Source of the DNA: Caenorhabditis remanei
Lineage: Eukaryota > Nematoda > Chromadorea > Rhabditida > Rhabditidae
DNA: 64,000 nucleotides
NCBI RefSeq assembly: GCF_010183535.1
Contig: NC_071330.1
Coordinates: 13,683,717-13,747,716 of the forward strand
Reading direction: 5' to 3'
Shown here: positions 35,833 through 48,100 of the stretch, piece by piece
Layout of the letters: every line of letters begins with the position of its first letter
How positions within the stretch are numbered: the stretch's first letter is position 1
Notes under the pieces: generated by a model
The model's database searches: none
Told to the model about the DNA's origin: nothing
Seen by the model: the letters and a program-made list of their open reading frames with translations, nothing else
Made by a program: the position numbers and the translations under genes

Positions 35833-35865
35833 TCAGCCCAATGCGGGGCTCGAACCCGCGACAAC
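35833..35865 (-). pseudogene. tRNA-Lys 3' fragment at palindrome centre
   Basis: CCCAATGCGGGGCTCGAACC is the reverse complement of the T-arm and 3' acceptor of a tRNA-Lys, identical to 32791-32823. It is bounded on both sides by CACAGG element ends. It cannot form a tRNA alone. Confidence 0.85.
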
Positions 35866-36221
35866 CACAGGTCGTTCGCGAGTAGACGCGTTACGGATGC
35901 GAATCTTGTGCGGAGTCTTTACGGATCCATAACGACGCTTCTCGCGATAGGTCGTTCGCGCGCGACTCGTATTTCTCATTCGCACACGGACCGTTTATGA
36001 ATGTCCAATTTTTCTATCGACTGCTCGGATACGAGATCGCGTGAGGATGGTTTACGACGTCCTGCTTAGCGACTCTGATTGCTTTCGCAAACGGATCGTA
36101 TATGGATGATTGGACTAACTTTTTCTCTCGCGGCCAGCTCAATTTTTATTTTTATTTCGAATATTTTTTTCCTATTTTTCTCAAATTTCTTTGATTTTCT
36201 TAATTTTTCATGGTTTTTCAG

Positions 36222-36560
36222 GCTGATAAAATTATTGGAGACCAATTCGAACAAAATGGACAACAATTTTGTTGAGGTTTGTCTATCGGCGACCTATAAA
36301 TACAGTATAGGACTTCTATTTTTCAGAGTCTTGTCGGATTTTCAAATCAAGAAATATGGAGCCGGAAGTTTAATATTTTTCGATAAATTATGCAGAAACA
36401 ATCTACTTTCAAGCAGTTTTTCGGTGAGTGAGCGATTTATTTCCAGATAAAAATGAGAAAAATAAATTTTCAGAGCATCAAGTGTTGGCTTGGCGGAAAC
36501 GGAATGAGGCAACTACAACAGGATTTTGGCTTCAAAAATAGATGGAATTATGGATATTGA
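36222..36560 (+). pseudogene. Captured two-exon gene fragment (right arm)
   Basis: Exons 36222-36423 (acceptor TTTTTCAG, donor GTGAGTG) and 36474-36560 (acceptor TTTTCAG) read in one frame for about 96 residues to a stop: LIKLLETNSNKMDNN...SIKCWLGGNGMRQLQQDFGF...NYGY. An AATAAA lies 40 bases downstream. This looks like the 3' end of a host gene with its intron and polyadenylation signal carried inside a CACTA-like element. The parent gene is not in this window and I do not recognise the family. It has no start codon, so it is a fragment rather than a gene. Confidence 0.6.
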
Positions 36561-37244
36561 CACAAAATCGACACAAATCGACAAAAAATTAGGAATGTTT
36601 CAATAAATTTTATATTAGTTTTTTTGTTGATTTTTCTATCTTTCTTGAATTTTTAATTGTTTAAATGATTTTTTTCTGAAATAAATAAGTCATTATAAAA
36701 ACCTTTTTTGCTTTGAAAACCAAGAAAAATGGGAAGGGGTGGGCAGGGAGAGCAACCAGAAATGAACGGATCGCGCACGGACCATATACGGATGTTTGCA
36801 AACGGGTCGATTATGGATCCATAACGAGTCTTTTTTTCGGTACCGATATGGACCGTGCGCGATCGTCCGAAGCATCCGTAACGGATCGTTTGCGAACGAC
36901 CTGTGGATGCTTTTTTTGTTTTTTTTTGCAAAAAATTTAACTGCTATATCTCACAAGGGAAGTCTTTATAGACGCCACTTTCAAACGATCTATAAATTTG
37001 GTCATAGGTACTTTCGATTACGGGGAGACTATATCTGCAGTCAAAACCGGCTAAATGTCTCTGCGACCAAAGTTATGAGCTCTCAAACTTTTCATATGGT
37101 TTTGCTTTTTCACATGGAATCCCAAATCGGGAAATAGTGTGAACCGGCAAATACAGTATGACACTATTCATTCACAGACACACACTCAGATAGTGCGTAC
37201 CAATACACGTCCCGTCGAAAACATCTGTCTACTGTGACCCCCTC

Positions 37245-37267
37245 ACACCATCTGCCACGTCATCAGG
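37245..37267 (+). promoter_or_regulatory. UPRE-like promoter motif of gene B
   Basis: ATCTGCCACGTCATCAGG within the shared 23-base block, ending 93 bases before the ATG at 37361. It sits at the very edge of the large palindrome. Confidence 0.55.
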
Positions 37268-37360
37268 TCCGTTCTTCCCCGCGCATACACTCATTCTTTC
37301 CCCGCGCATTTTTTTTCATATTACGTACACCAGACGGTCCACGGCATTTCTGACTCTCTC

Positions 37361-40300
37361 ATGACTCTTAAACCGCCCAAAGCCTCTTCAGCCACTGATT
37401 TCGTAGTGATAACCTATGCTGTTATCACGACTTTTCTGATAATCGGCGCCATATTCTTCCTGATTTTTGCACCGGTAGTCCCTGCAAATTGGATTCTTGC
37501 CGCCGCCATTCTCGGCTCGGTTTTATTGATTTTCGGGGTGTTGAGACTGGTGAAATATGTAATGGATTTGTGTCATGAGTACTACGGTACTGGGAGGATA
37601 GAGCGAACTAGGAATGAGATGATGGTTGGATTGAGTGGAGTGTGGATTTGCAGCACTATACCAAGAATTGCAGCTTATTTTATGGGAACTAATTATCATG
37701 TGAGTTTTTTACCAACCTATTACACTGGGGATTGGGAAAATCGGGTCTCACCACGAAAAGTCAGGATTACTGTAGTTAAAGCAGAGCTGTGATTCAGTTT
37801 CAATTTTTACAGAATTAAGATAAATTTCTGCATTTTTTGAGCCTAAAATCTGTTTTATACGTTAAAAACTTGAAAAGTTAGAGAATTTCGAAACTTTTCG
37901 AAAACCTGAAATTCACATAATGTGCTATAACTCGGTTGGATTCAGTCTGAAACTGAAGAATCTTGAATTTTCAGAATCAGCTTGTCAAGACGCTTCGAAT
38001 GATTATAATCATGACTAGGTTTGGTGCATTTTTGAGGTTTATGCGCCTTTAAACTGGGTTACTGTAGTTTTCGTGTCGAGACCCAACTTTTACCAAACCT
38101 AGTCATGATTACACTTGTTCGAAGCGTCTTGACGAGCTGATTCCTAAAATTTAAGAATTTTTTGGTTCTGTACAACACCAAGCGAGTTATGCTGCAATTT
38201 GTGATAGACGTTTTCGAAAAAATTCGAAAATCGGTAACTTTTCGAGTTTTCAGCCAATCTTTGTGATTTTTAGCTTGAAATAGTCAGAACATTTATAATT
38301 TTTTTTGAAAAACAGTTTCATCAATTATCTGCATAGGGTAGCCGAGTTGCAGAGTTTTCTAGGCCACCATTCCTAAAACCGTCTTAAATCGCTCAAAATC
38401 ACTCAAACTTTTTTCTTTATTCTCTAGTTTTTCTCAGATTTCCTTTTGAATCCAAAAACGTAAAAATTGTGAAGTTTAGGAACAATCTGAGCGAGTTACA
38501 GAAGTTTGAGTGAAATCTGAAATTTGGGATTTTTGAAAATTTTCAAACTTTTTGAGTATTTGACCAATTTTTGAGATTTTGGGTGCATATCTTTTACTGT
38601 ATTTTTAAATAAATTTCAAATTTCAGCTAATAATCTACGCCGTGACCGTCTCTCTCCTGACAAGCTTCATATTTCATTTCCTCTTCACCTACGGCTTCAA
38701 CCAATGGTGCAAACTCAATTATGCGAACAGCGTTATGTCCGAATATGCTCTTATCCCATTTCACATAGTATTGTTGGGATTTTCAGTCCGCATCAGTGTC
38801 AGTCCGGAAAATACCGAGAACCAAAATGCCGCTTTATTTCTTGGTCAAGTCGCTATGACTATTCTCCCTTTAATAAGTAGCTGGGACCTATCTGTTGTCT
38901 TCCAAAACGGACTGATTTGGCAGGGACACAAAGGAAAAATCAATAAATCTGTTGATCAAATGACCTATATGCTTATCCCCTGCTTTACTGCAATTCTAGC
39001 CATACTTTCAATGGTTTTTATTGGATTTTCAGTATCTACAGTATCAAATTATTGTCCTACTGTAGGCTGGACTACTGTAGCTGTCACTGTGGTGGCTTGT
39101 CTGCTGGTTGGTGTTGTTCTTGGATTATTTAAAATTTTGTTAGTTTTCATCCATGAGAAACTGAAAAAAAGAACGTATGATTTGGTATTGATGGAGACAA
39201 TTATTGGATTCTCTGGAATTGCAATTTTCGCTTTTTTGCCAAGAATTGTGGTGTTTGTCGTTGGGTGTGATGTACCGGTGAGTTGTATATATTTTTCTAG
39301 AATTTATATAAAATTTCCTATTTTTGAGCCTAAAATCAAAAAAATCGGTTAAAAATTCGAAAAGTTACAGATTTTTGAAAATTTTCGAAAATCAAGGTTT
39401 CACTTAAACTGTCATATCCCTCTCATTTTTAGTCAATACTCAGAAGTTTTATTATTTTTGGATTCAGCATAAAAAAAGCTTTCAGAAAAATGTAAACATG
39501 CCTATATTCTGAAAATTTCAACTTTTTGTTGAAAATCTGGGTCCCGCCACGAAAACTCTGGGTTACTGTAGTGGGACCTAACCTCATTTATTTTTCCTGG
39601 TTAGTTCAGTTGATTTGCAACATTTTGAGTTAAAAATCTCGGAAAAATATCTAAAAATGAAAAAGTTACAGATTTTCGAAAAACTTAGAAAATTATAGAA
39701 AATTTAAAATGCTGTAATTCAGTCATTTTTGAATGAAGTTATTGGGCCCCGCCACGAAAAACTCGATTTATGACGAATTCCGTTTTTTTAAGATCTATCT
39801 CTCCTCCGTCATCATCTCCATTTTCACCGTCCTCACGTTCTACCGTCTCTTCATTTCTCCCAACCAACACTTATGGCGTCTCGATTTTTCCAAAAACTGC
39901 AATTTGATACTCATCATCGTCGGAATTCATATAATCATATTGGTGGCTGCAATCCGTTTTGCTATCACCTATGAGAATCCAAGAGATATCGAAGTGATTA
40001 TTTGGACTCAATCCGTATTTTCATTTCTATGTCTTGCGTGTGTAATTGACTTGGCTGTGGTGCTGAAAGGAGGACTTGTGATGGTTGATGAAGGCAATGG
40101 GGATGTCGAGATGGGACCGATGAAGAAAGTGAAAAAGGAAAAGAAGGAGAAGGCAACAGGGTGAGTTTTGAGAAAAAATAGCGAAAAATTGCAAAAAATT
40201 AAAAAAGTTATGGAATTTCGGAACTTTTAAAAAATCTGAAATTCACAAAATGTGCTAAAAGTACATAAAGTACCCCAAGAGTTACAGAAACCATTCCAGA

Positions 40301-40570
40301 CCCGAATGCAAGATTTGCATCCTCCCGTTCAACCCATCTACAGTAATCCCCAGAATGCTCAAAGAATGCGGACATACCGTATGCGGAGGGTGTGCGGATA
40401 AACTGATTGGGAAACAACAACTGAATCAAATCGTTTGCCCATTTTGTCAGGTGGCTACGGTAGTTGGAGGTAGGTCAACTAAAAAATAAAAGAAATTTTT
40501 GGAAATTGAAAATTTTGCAGGGGTAACAAAGACTCTTCCGAAGAATTTCGAGCTGTTGGAATTGATTTAA
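37361..40570 (+). CDS. Polytopic membrane RING-finger protein B
   Basis: Exons 37361-37699, 38627-39277, 39793-40160, 40300-40469 and 40521-40570 give 525 residues. Exon 1 encodes MTLKPPKASSATDFV and three hydrophobic helices (IGAIFFLIFAPVVPANWIL); exon 2 four or five more (opening FHFLFTYGFNQWCKLNYAN); exon 3 two or three plus a lysine-rich tail (KKVKKEKKEKATG). Exon 4 gives a C3HC4 RING (CKICILPF, CGHTVCGGC, CPFC) and exon 5 ends LPKNFELLELI. Predicted membrane E3 ubiquitin ligase. Closest to gene D in this window. The exon 3 acceptor is an unusual TTTTTTTAAG; gene D has TTTCAG there, so splicing of B may be weaker. A polyadenylation signal AATAAA follows at about 40656. Confidence 0.85.
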
Positions 40571-41118
40571 TGTCTTTTTGCTGTTTGTTTATTTTTTGTC
40601 GCTGTATTAACAACCCAAGAAATTTTGTTCATTTTATGTTTTGAGAAAGTTGTTAATAAAGATCGAATATTATGATAAATATAATTTTTATTGCTTCAAA
40701 GTTATCAGTTTTTTAAACAAAAAACGAAATTTTACACTAATTTTACCATTTTTAGGGGTATTTTACCACAAAATAAGGTGAAAATAGTCTTCCGCTATTG
40801 AGATTCAATCGTTTGAAATATTGGAGAGACGCAGAGAAACAAGACACTCTAGTAGTCTGTACTCTCGCCTCTCTCTTTAAATCGACTATAAATTTTGAAG
40901 TTGAAGAGCTATCAAAAAAGTTCCAACTAACAAAATATAGAAAATTTCAAGGACTACATTTTTATAGTTGACAACTTTTTGGCAGCTCCGCCCAATTTTG
41001 AGATACAGCAATTTGAAGATTATGGATGAGAGAGAGAGAGCCGTGGACCGTCTGGTGTACGTAATACGAAAAAAAAATGCGCGGGAAAGGAATGAGTGTA
41101 TGCGCGGAGAATAACGGA
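40571..41118. other. Intergenic, no gene seen
   Basis: The first 300 bases match the region downstream of gene C (50129-50440), showing that B and C share the 3' flank (GTTTGAGAAAGTTGTTAATA-type sequence and GAGACGCAGAGAAAC). A GAGAGAGAG tract is at 41030. Confidence 0.6.
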
Positions 41119-42030
41119 CCTGATGACGTGGCAGATGGTGTGAGGGGGTCACAGTAGACAGATGTTTTTGACGGGACGTGTATTGGTACACACTATCTGT
41201 GTGTGTCTGTGAGTGAAAAGTGTCTACCGACTGAGCTAACCGGGCAGCGAGTGGAGACATTGTTGAGGGAGGTGAAGAAAGTGGTAGCGGAAAGAGTGGC
41301 TTAGATGTCGGCTAGTAGCACTGGGGGATGGTTAAGTGTATCATCCGGACAAACAGAAATACAGACAAAAAGAACAATTTTTTTTATTTGATAACATGAA
41401 TTGATATGATATGCGTGATACAGCAACCCGGCCTAAGATACATACGTTTTGTCAGTGTAACTTTGGTCATTGCAATCCTGTCTGCTTTCCACCTTGCTTG
41501 GGCTCGGTGCAAAAAAAGTGGTCAACTACAAAAATGAATACCCCATTTCGCATTTCAAGTTGTCAAAACGTCAAGAAACCCATGTAATTATTCCTGTAAT
41601 TAACACTTTGTGAGCTTTCGAAAATTGGCAATTTAGGTCAGTGGGTCATTGTATTTTGAAACTTCCGGTTTCCGTGTGAAATTTTCCATTTTAAAATTTT
41701 CAATCCCGAATTCCGAATTCCTTTTTCTAAAATTGGCACTTTTGGTCAGTGTAACTTTTGTCAGTGTAACTTTGGTAATTGTAATTTGTAATTCCGTCTC
41801 CACTCAAGACACCTGGATGCTTGCACTGGCGTTCGTACTGTGTGTTGCTACCTAGGTCAGCTATTGATTCTTCAAGGACACCATCTGCCACGTCATCAGG
41901 TCCTCCCTTCCTCGATACAGTATGACACTTTTCAACCATAGACACACACACAGATAGTGTGTACCAATACACGCCCCGTCGAAAACATCTGTCTATTGTG
42001 ACCCCTCACACCATCTGCCACGTCATCAGG
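41119..42030. promoter_or_regulatory. Upstream repeat of gene C with three UPRE-like motifs
   Basis: The shared block with the TGACGTGG core occurs at 41119-41141 (opposite orientation), 41878-41900 and 42008-42030; the last is 90 bases before gene C's ATG. The stretch between is the inverse counterpart of gene A's upstream region, containing repeated GTCAGTGTAACTTT phrases. A 5' tRNA-Lys fragment in reverse (TACCGACTGAGCTAACCGGG) is at 41223-41245. No gene is seen. Confidence 0.6.
41223..41245 (-). pseudogene. tRNA-Lys 5' fragment upstream of gene C
   Basis: Reverse complement reads GCCCGGTTAGCTCAGTCGGT followed by AGA, the acceptor and D-arm of a tRNA-Lys, ending abruptly. It corresponds in position to the shorter fragment at 25930-25943 near gene A. 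Confidence 0.6.
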
Positions 42031-42119
42031 TCCACTCTTCCTCGCGCACACATTCATTCTCTACACATCCACCTATTCCTCCTCATTCCTTCCAAAAATT
42101 TCCCGTTTCCCCCTCGGTC

Positions 42120-45100
42120 ATGGCCATAGAACCCCCGAAACCCGCGTCCTATACCGATATTACCGTGATAGCTCTCACTGCTATCACTAGTATTCTAGCT
42201 ACAGTAGGTACAATTTACCTGATTTTCGCCCCTGTCGTCCCAGCTAATTTTATTACTGCTGGAGCAATCCTCGCCACATTTTTATTGATTTTTGGCGTGC
42301 TTGGACTGGTGAAATGGGTGATGGATTACTGTCATGTCAAATATGAAACTGGAAGATTGGATCGGGTTAGACATGAAATGACAGTTGGATTGGTTGGAGT
42401 GTTGACGTGCCTTACGATCTCGAGTGTTGCGATTTATTTTGTTGGAGATGATTATCATGTGAGTTGACACGTTTGAAGTTTTTAAAGCTTTTTGAGAGCT
42501 TTCAGAAAAGTATAATCATGCCTATATTCTGAAAATGCCAATGTTTTTGAAAATCTGGCCCCGGCCACGAAAACTCTGGATACTGTAGTTTTTGTTGTGG
42601 TTTTAACGGTTTTTAACCTAACGGTTTTAATTTTCCTGATCTTTTCAGTTGATTTGCAACATTTTGAGTTAAAAATCGCTTGAAAACATCGAAAATGAGA
42701 AAGTGACAGATCTTGAAATTTCGGAAAGTTCAAAAACTTGAAATCGCTGTAAATTGCTATATTTTTGACCAAATTATACTCATTCGAAGCGTCTTGGCAA
42801 GATGATTCCGAAAATTTAAGGTTTTTCAGTTTCCGACTAAATTCAACCGAGTTACAGTTATTCCGTGATATTTTTTCATTCCGTGATATTTTTTCATTCC
42901 GTGATATTTTTTCATTCCGTGATATTTTTTCACGAACGTCGACCGGTTCTATGACTGACAGGAAGAGAAATGTGGAGTCGGATTCTGGCGGCGGCTCCAA
43001 AGCAAAATCGAAACGAGAAGCTAAGAAGCCAAAGGTCATCATGGTTTCCCCGGACTTCGAAGAAAAAGTATTCAAAGTAATGGAGAGTGATAGATTTAAG
43101 AAGGTTGTTCAACGTCGTCTGGAAGACTTCCTGGGCGAACGAATTCAACAGCTGGAAAGAGAACTGGAGGAGAGACACCGCAAGCTGAAGACACTGGAGG
43201 ATGAGATTAAAATTTTGGACGAAAAGGTGAAGTTATTGAGTGAGGGGAAGTATCCAGGGGAGAGCGGAATGAATGGTGGTAGTAATATGGGAGTTAGCGT
43301 TGGAGGACTTGGGAGTCAGAAGAAATCGGAGGATCCTGGAGAAATGGAGAGAAGAAGATCAGTAGTGGTCGCAGGAGTTCCGGAATACGGTGGCAACGAT
43401 CGGATGAGATGGGCCTGGGATAACCATTGTATTGGGAAAGTGTTCCACTTCCTCGATATTGGAGCGCCACCTGTCTCCATATACCGGCTCGGTAAAGCTG
43501 TCCCTGGAAGAAGCCGTCTGCTGAAGGTTGTGTTGACGAGAAGTTGGGATCAGCAGACTCTACTGGCACGTGCGTCAAGACTTCGATATTTTCCTTGTGG
43601 TTCAACGCCGGTATATGTGAGACCATCCCTCACAAAAAGCCAAAGAGAAGAATTGAGAAACAAGCAGAAATCCAATATAAATGTCCCGGTTAGTACTAAT
43701 GTTAAGAATAATTCTAATACTCCCCATTCTCCCCAACCCCCTAGCTCCTCTCCCACTACTTCTGTACCCCAACAACTAGTAGAGAATATGGACACGGGAA
43801 ACTAGGAAGGGGACAGACTCCCTCCAACCCTCATAAAAGTAAGCATCTGTCCCCTATAACCTCAACTTTTCCACCTAATCTTTTTGTGAATTTCCTCTCA
43901 GCAAATTTCAGATCTGTAGTTTCAAATAGAGCAGAGGTTAACTTTTTATTAGCGCGTAAAACCATTGATATTATATGTTTGCAAGAAACTTGGACTAAAC
44001 CCGATACCCCCAACTCCTTATTCTCTCCAAACATAGGGCAGGGTCTTTACAAAATTTTCAAGTGTGATAGAACCATCGGTAGGGGAGGAGGGGTCGCGGT
44101 CTTCTGTAAAGAGTATTTAAAAGCGAATTGTTTGTTATCCGAATCCGTAAAAGACGGATACGAACTTTTGGTATTAGAATTTGAAATAGGAATATCGCCT
44201 CTCTTAGTCGTTAATGTGTATAGGCCACCTAATTGTAGTGATAGTAAAACCCGGCAACTCTTCAAAAAAGTTTCTACCTTTATTTCCTCTCATGATCAAA
44301 TTGTAATAGCTGGCGACTTTAACTGTAAAGAAATAAATTGGGCCATTGACCCGCCTCTAGGTACCACTAAATTATCAGAAGAAATTCTAACATTCTCTGC
44401 CCAAAATGGGCTCTCACAATTAATTAAAAAACCGACTAGGAAACAAAATATCCTCGATTTGGTCTTCACCAACTTCAGAATTATCAATCTTTGTATTTCC
44501 AATCCATTAGGGATGAGTGACCATTCCAAAATTACGTTCACTATCGATCTGCTCCATAAGGCTAAACCAGCACAGTACAAGTTCCCAGACTATAAAAATA
44601 TTGATTGGACCACTCTCTCAACGTTACTCACGCACATTAACTGGGCAAACATCTTCGGCGTCAGCGCTGATATAAGCACAAAATATGACAATTTTATAGG
44701 TTACATATCATATGTTTTCTCTTCAACTGTTCCCTGGAAAACCACAAATTCGATAACTGGAAATCTGCCGACTTACCTTGAAAACTTTTCGAAATTAGTG
44801 GAGTTGCAATGGGAAATAGCCGCCTGCTCTAGAGAGGCTGCGGACTACCTTCTTTATGTTAAATCAGCGAAAAAATTTAGAGCCAAAGTGACAAAATATA
44901 GGAGTAATTTAGAGCTGCTGACTTTAAAAAAGACCGGAACAAGTCGATTTTCCCAATTTGCCAAAAATGTATTAAAAAAGAAATACGTGGACGTTCCAGA
45001 TTTTTTGAATAATTTGAACCTAAAGGTCACGCGGACATCCGAAAAATGTGAAGCTCTCGCAGTTCATTTTGAAAGCCAATACATTAATAATAGATTCTCT

Positions 45101-48100
45101 AAATTTAACATCCCCAAAGACTATAAATCGGCACAGAATTTCATATGGGTTCATGAAGAGGAAGTCTTTAAACATCTATCAAAATTAAAAGGAAATAACA
45201 CTTTAACTCCCGACGGCATACCTGCTAGGTTTCTCAAAATAGTCTCTGCATTTATAGCAAGCCCGGTATGTCAGTTGTTCAATTTAACGATGATGACCGG
45301 TAATGTCCCGAAAAAGTGGACCGAATCAATAGTAACCCCTCTTAAAAAAGTTGAGTCACCAACATTAGTGTCCCAATACCGTCCCATAAGCATAACGTCT
45401 GTACTTTGTCGAATCTACGAAAGATGTCTTTTGAGGAGAATTACCGAGCATTTAAGCTCTGCTAACTTCTTCAGTAATAGTCAACATGGTTTTCGTCCAG
45501 GCCGTTCCACAACCACATGCGTACTCGAATCCCTAAACTTTTGCACTTCTAGAATTGATAAGGGCGAACAAATTGATATGATATTTTTTGATTACAGCAA
45601 GGCATTTGACAGAGTGAGCATAGATATTTTGCTAAAAAGACTGATAGATATCCAACTCAATGCCCACCTACTAATTTGGATTAATTCCTACCTGACAAAC
45701 CGAACTTTCCGAGTAAAAATTAAAAACGATTTCTCTTCAATAAAAAGTATAAGCTGTGGAGTACCTCAAGGGGCGGTTTTATCCCCACTACTTTTCTGTA
45801 TTTTTGTAAACGAAATTGCCACCACCCTCCCCAAAACAGTAAAGGCGATGCAGTTTGCAGATGACCTAAAAATTTTCACTTCATTTAGTAAATCCCAAAT
45901 CGATAAAACCCATGATCTCCAAAAAGCGATCGACTCCATTACCGACTGGTCTGATAATGTCAAATTGGAATTAAATAAATCTAAAACCTATGTGTTGAGT
46001 CTTGGAAAAAATCCAACAAAAGTAGAATATCGGCTCCAAACCGAGCCAATAAAACGGGAATTAACAGTTAGAGATCTCGGATTCATACTCAATGAAAAGC
46101 TTGATTTTAAGCTCCACTGGCGCACTGCGATCAAAAAAGCAAATTTCGCAATTTACTCTATATTCAAATCATTTTGTAGCAACAACGTCAGGTTACTTTT
46201 ATTGCTTTATAAAACTTTTGCTAGACCATTCTTGGAGTATGGGACAGTCGTTTCCAACCCAACGGATATGAAAACAGTGAAATCCATAGAGGCTGTGCAA
46301 AATAATTTCACTAGAAGAGTAATGTTTAGAGTGGCACGTAAAAGAATTCTTAACACGGACCCAGAGTACCGAAGTGCTGCTGACCGCCTTATTGACTACA
46401 ACCTTCAAACTCTTAAAGATCGGCGGGAACACTTTGACGTTAAGTTTTTCCAAAAACTTCTACTGGGTAAAATTGCAATTGACCACAACAATTACTTTAG
46501 TTACTCTCCCACAAAAACCAGGCGTGGCCACTCCTACCGATGGAAGAAATCAAAAACTAAAATAGGCAGATTATTTTTTACAAACAGAGTGCTGAATAAA
46601 ATAGTAAATCAAAAGCCCTAGAAGAAACACGGATTCTGACATTTCCGAACATGACTTCTGACTTCCCCTCCTCTTTTTATTGTATTTTTAATTGTATTCT
46701 ATTTTTAATTGATTAACCTTCACGTATCGAGCATGCGTAAATAAATAATAATAATAATAATAATTTTGAATTTCTCGAAAATTTTCGAAAACCTTCTAAT
46801 TTTTCTGCAACCTTCTCTTCTTAAACCCATTAGGTATGGGGGGTGAATGTTTTGTAATTTGAAAAACGTTACAATTATTCATTTCTCACTAGCAAAAATG
46901 TCACGCTTTGTTGACCGTTAATAACTTTGTCCGTTTTTCACCTTTTCACCTGATTCTTTTTTGGGCGATTAGGATTAGTCTGTCCCGCCATTCCTGGAAA
47001 ATTTGGATGTGATACCATCATTGATGACCGAGCTATGAACCGTAAAGTGAAAGTCACTTTTTTTGGCTAGAAAATTTTTGATTTTTAAGTGATTTTTAGT
47101 GAAAAAACATTCGTGACCTTTCAATGACCAAGGCCTAGAACAGTGACCAAGACAAATTCATTTCCATTTGTTTTAATTAGGGGTATGTAGACGGCAATTC
47201 CCGTTCTTGGGGGCGATCATGGAATGCCGAAAGTTGACGCAGGGCAGCAGGGCCGAAGGCCCTATTTTATTCTGGCTCAGGGCCGCAGGCCCTGGAACTC
47301 TTGAATGCCCCGGAAGCAAAGCGGACCCCGCCGGCAGGCGGGAGACGCTAGTCCGAGTAACAAGTAAATAGAATAAGGATGCCGTGAAAAATAATTCAAG
47401 CCAATTACAGCCAATTAACTCTATAAAATTTCAGACAGTCAGTTACCTACTAATCGTCTGTCTTTCCACCGCGTGTACATTCCACTGGATATTCAACTAC
47501 GGTTTCAATCAATGGTGTATAATTAATTACCGTTCTGACAATGAGGAGCATTTTATATCAACACTGATCCATTGTTTTATCTCTCTACTCATAGGAATCG
47601 ATTTCAGAATTATTTTGATTTTGCACAATGAGGATTTGGCTTCTGAATTATTCGCTTTTTACATTTTACAACTCTTCCTCGCTTTTTTTTCTGGATTCGT
47701 TTTATATGATCTATTTATGGTCTTAAACGGAGATCTTTTGTTAGCTGGTCGTGTGAAGCAATCTTTGAAAAAAACCTATCAAAACACATGCACCCATTCA
47801 ATAATCCCTTTTTTCTCCATGATTTTTGGAATATTCTCAATGGCATTCGTCGGCTTTACAGTAACCAAGTATTTTCCTACTGTCGACTGGATTATTTTTG
47901 TTCTAACCATTGGAGCCTCCTTGGCTACTATGATAACACTATGGGGATTTAAAAGAGTTTTGGTATTTATCAATGAAAAATTGGGAGCAAAAATTCGAAC
48001 AATGTGCCAAAGTGAGGCATTCATTGGATTCACTGGAATTATGATTTGTGGATTTGTACCAAGAGTTGTCGTATTTTTCGTGGGATTCAATGTTGCGGTG

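Larger units (their letters stand above)
34450..37248. repeat. Large palindrome, about 1.38-kb arms, 33-bp tRNA spacer
   Basis: Left arm 34450-35832 and right arm 35866-37248 are reverse complements throughout (coordinates sum to 71698). The only spacer is 35833-35865, the reverse complement of the 3' tRNA-Lys fragment found at 32791-32823. Both inner arm ends are CACAGGTCGTTCGCGAG. The right arm runs into the upstream region of gene B, so the arm sequence probably originates there. Confidence 0.95.
42859..46762 (+). mobile_element. CR1-like non-LTR retrotransposon (LINE)
   Basis: About 3.9 kb with two open frames, a 5' array of four 18-base ATTCCGTGATATTTTTTC units (42860-42931) and a 3' (AATAAT)n microsatellite tail (46745-46764), a tail type common in the CR1/RTE groups. 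The exact borders follow from gene A: its intron reads GAGTTACAGTAATTTTGAAT uninterrupted, while here GTTACAGT and AATTTTGAAT are split by the element. Full length with intact coding frames, so possibly active. Same strand as the host gene. Confidence 0.9.

Noticed and set aside
32539..37137. Many repeated 60-131 codon open frames on both strands
   Set aside because: They recur identically in every 545-bp unit and palindrome arm, lack family motifs, and arise from GC-rich subterminal repeats.
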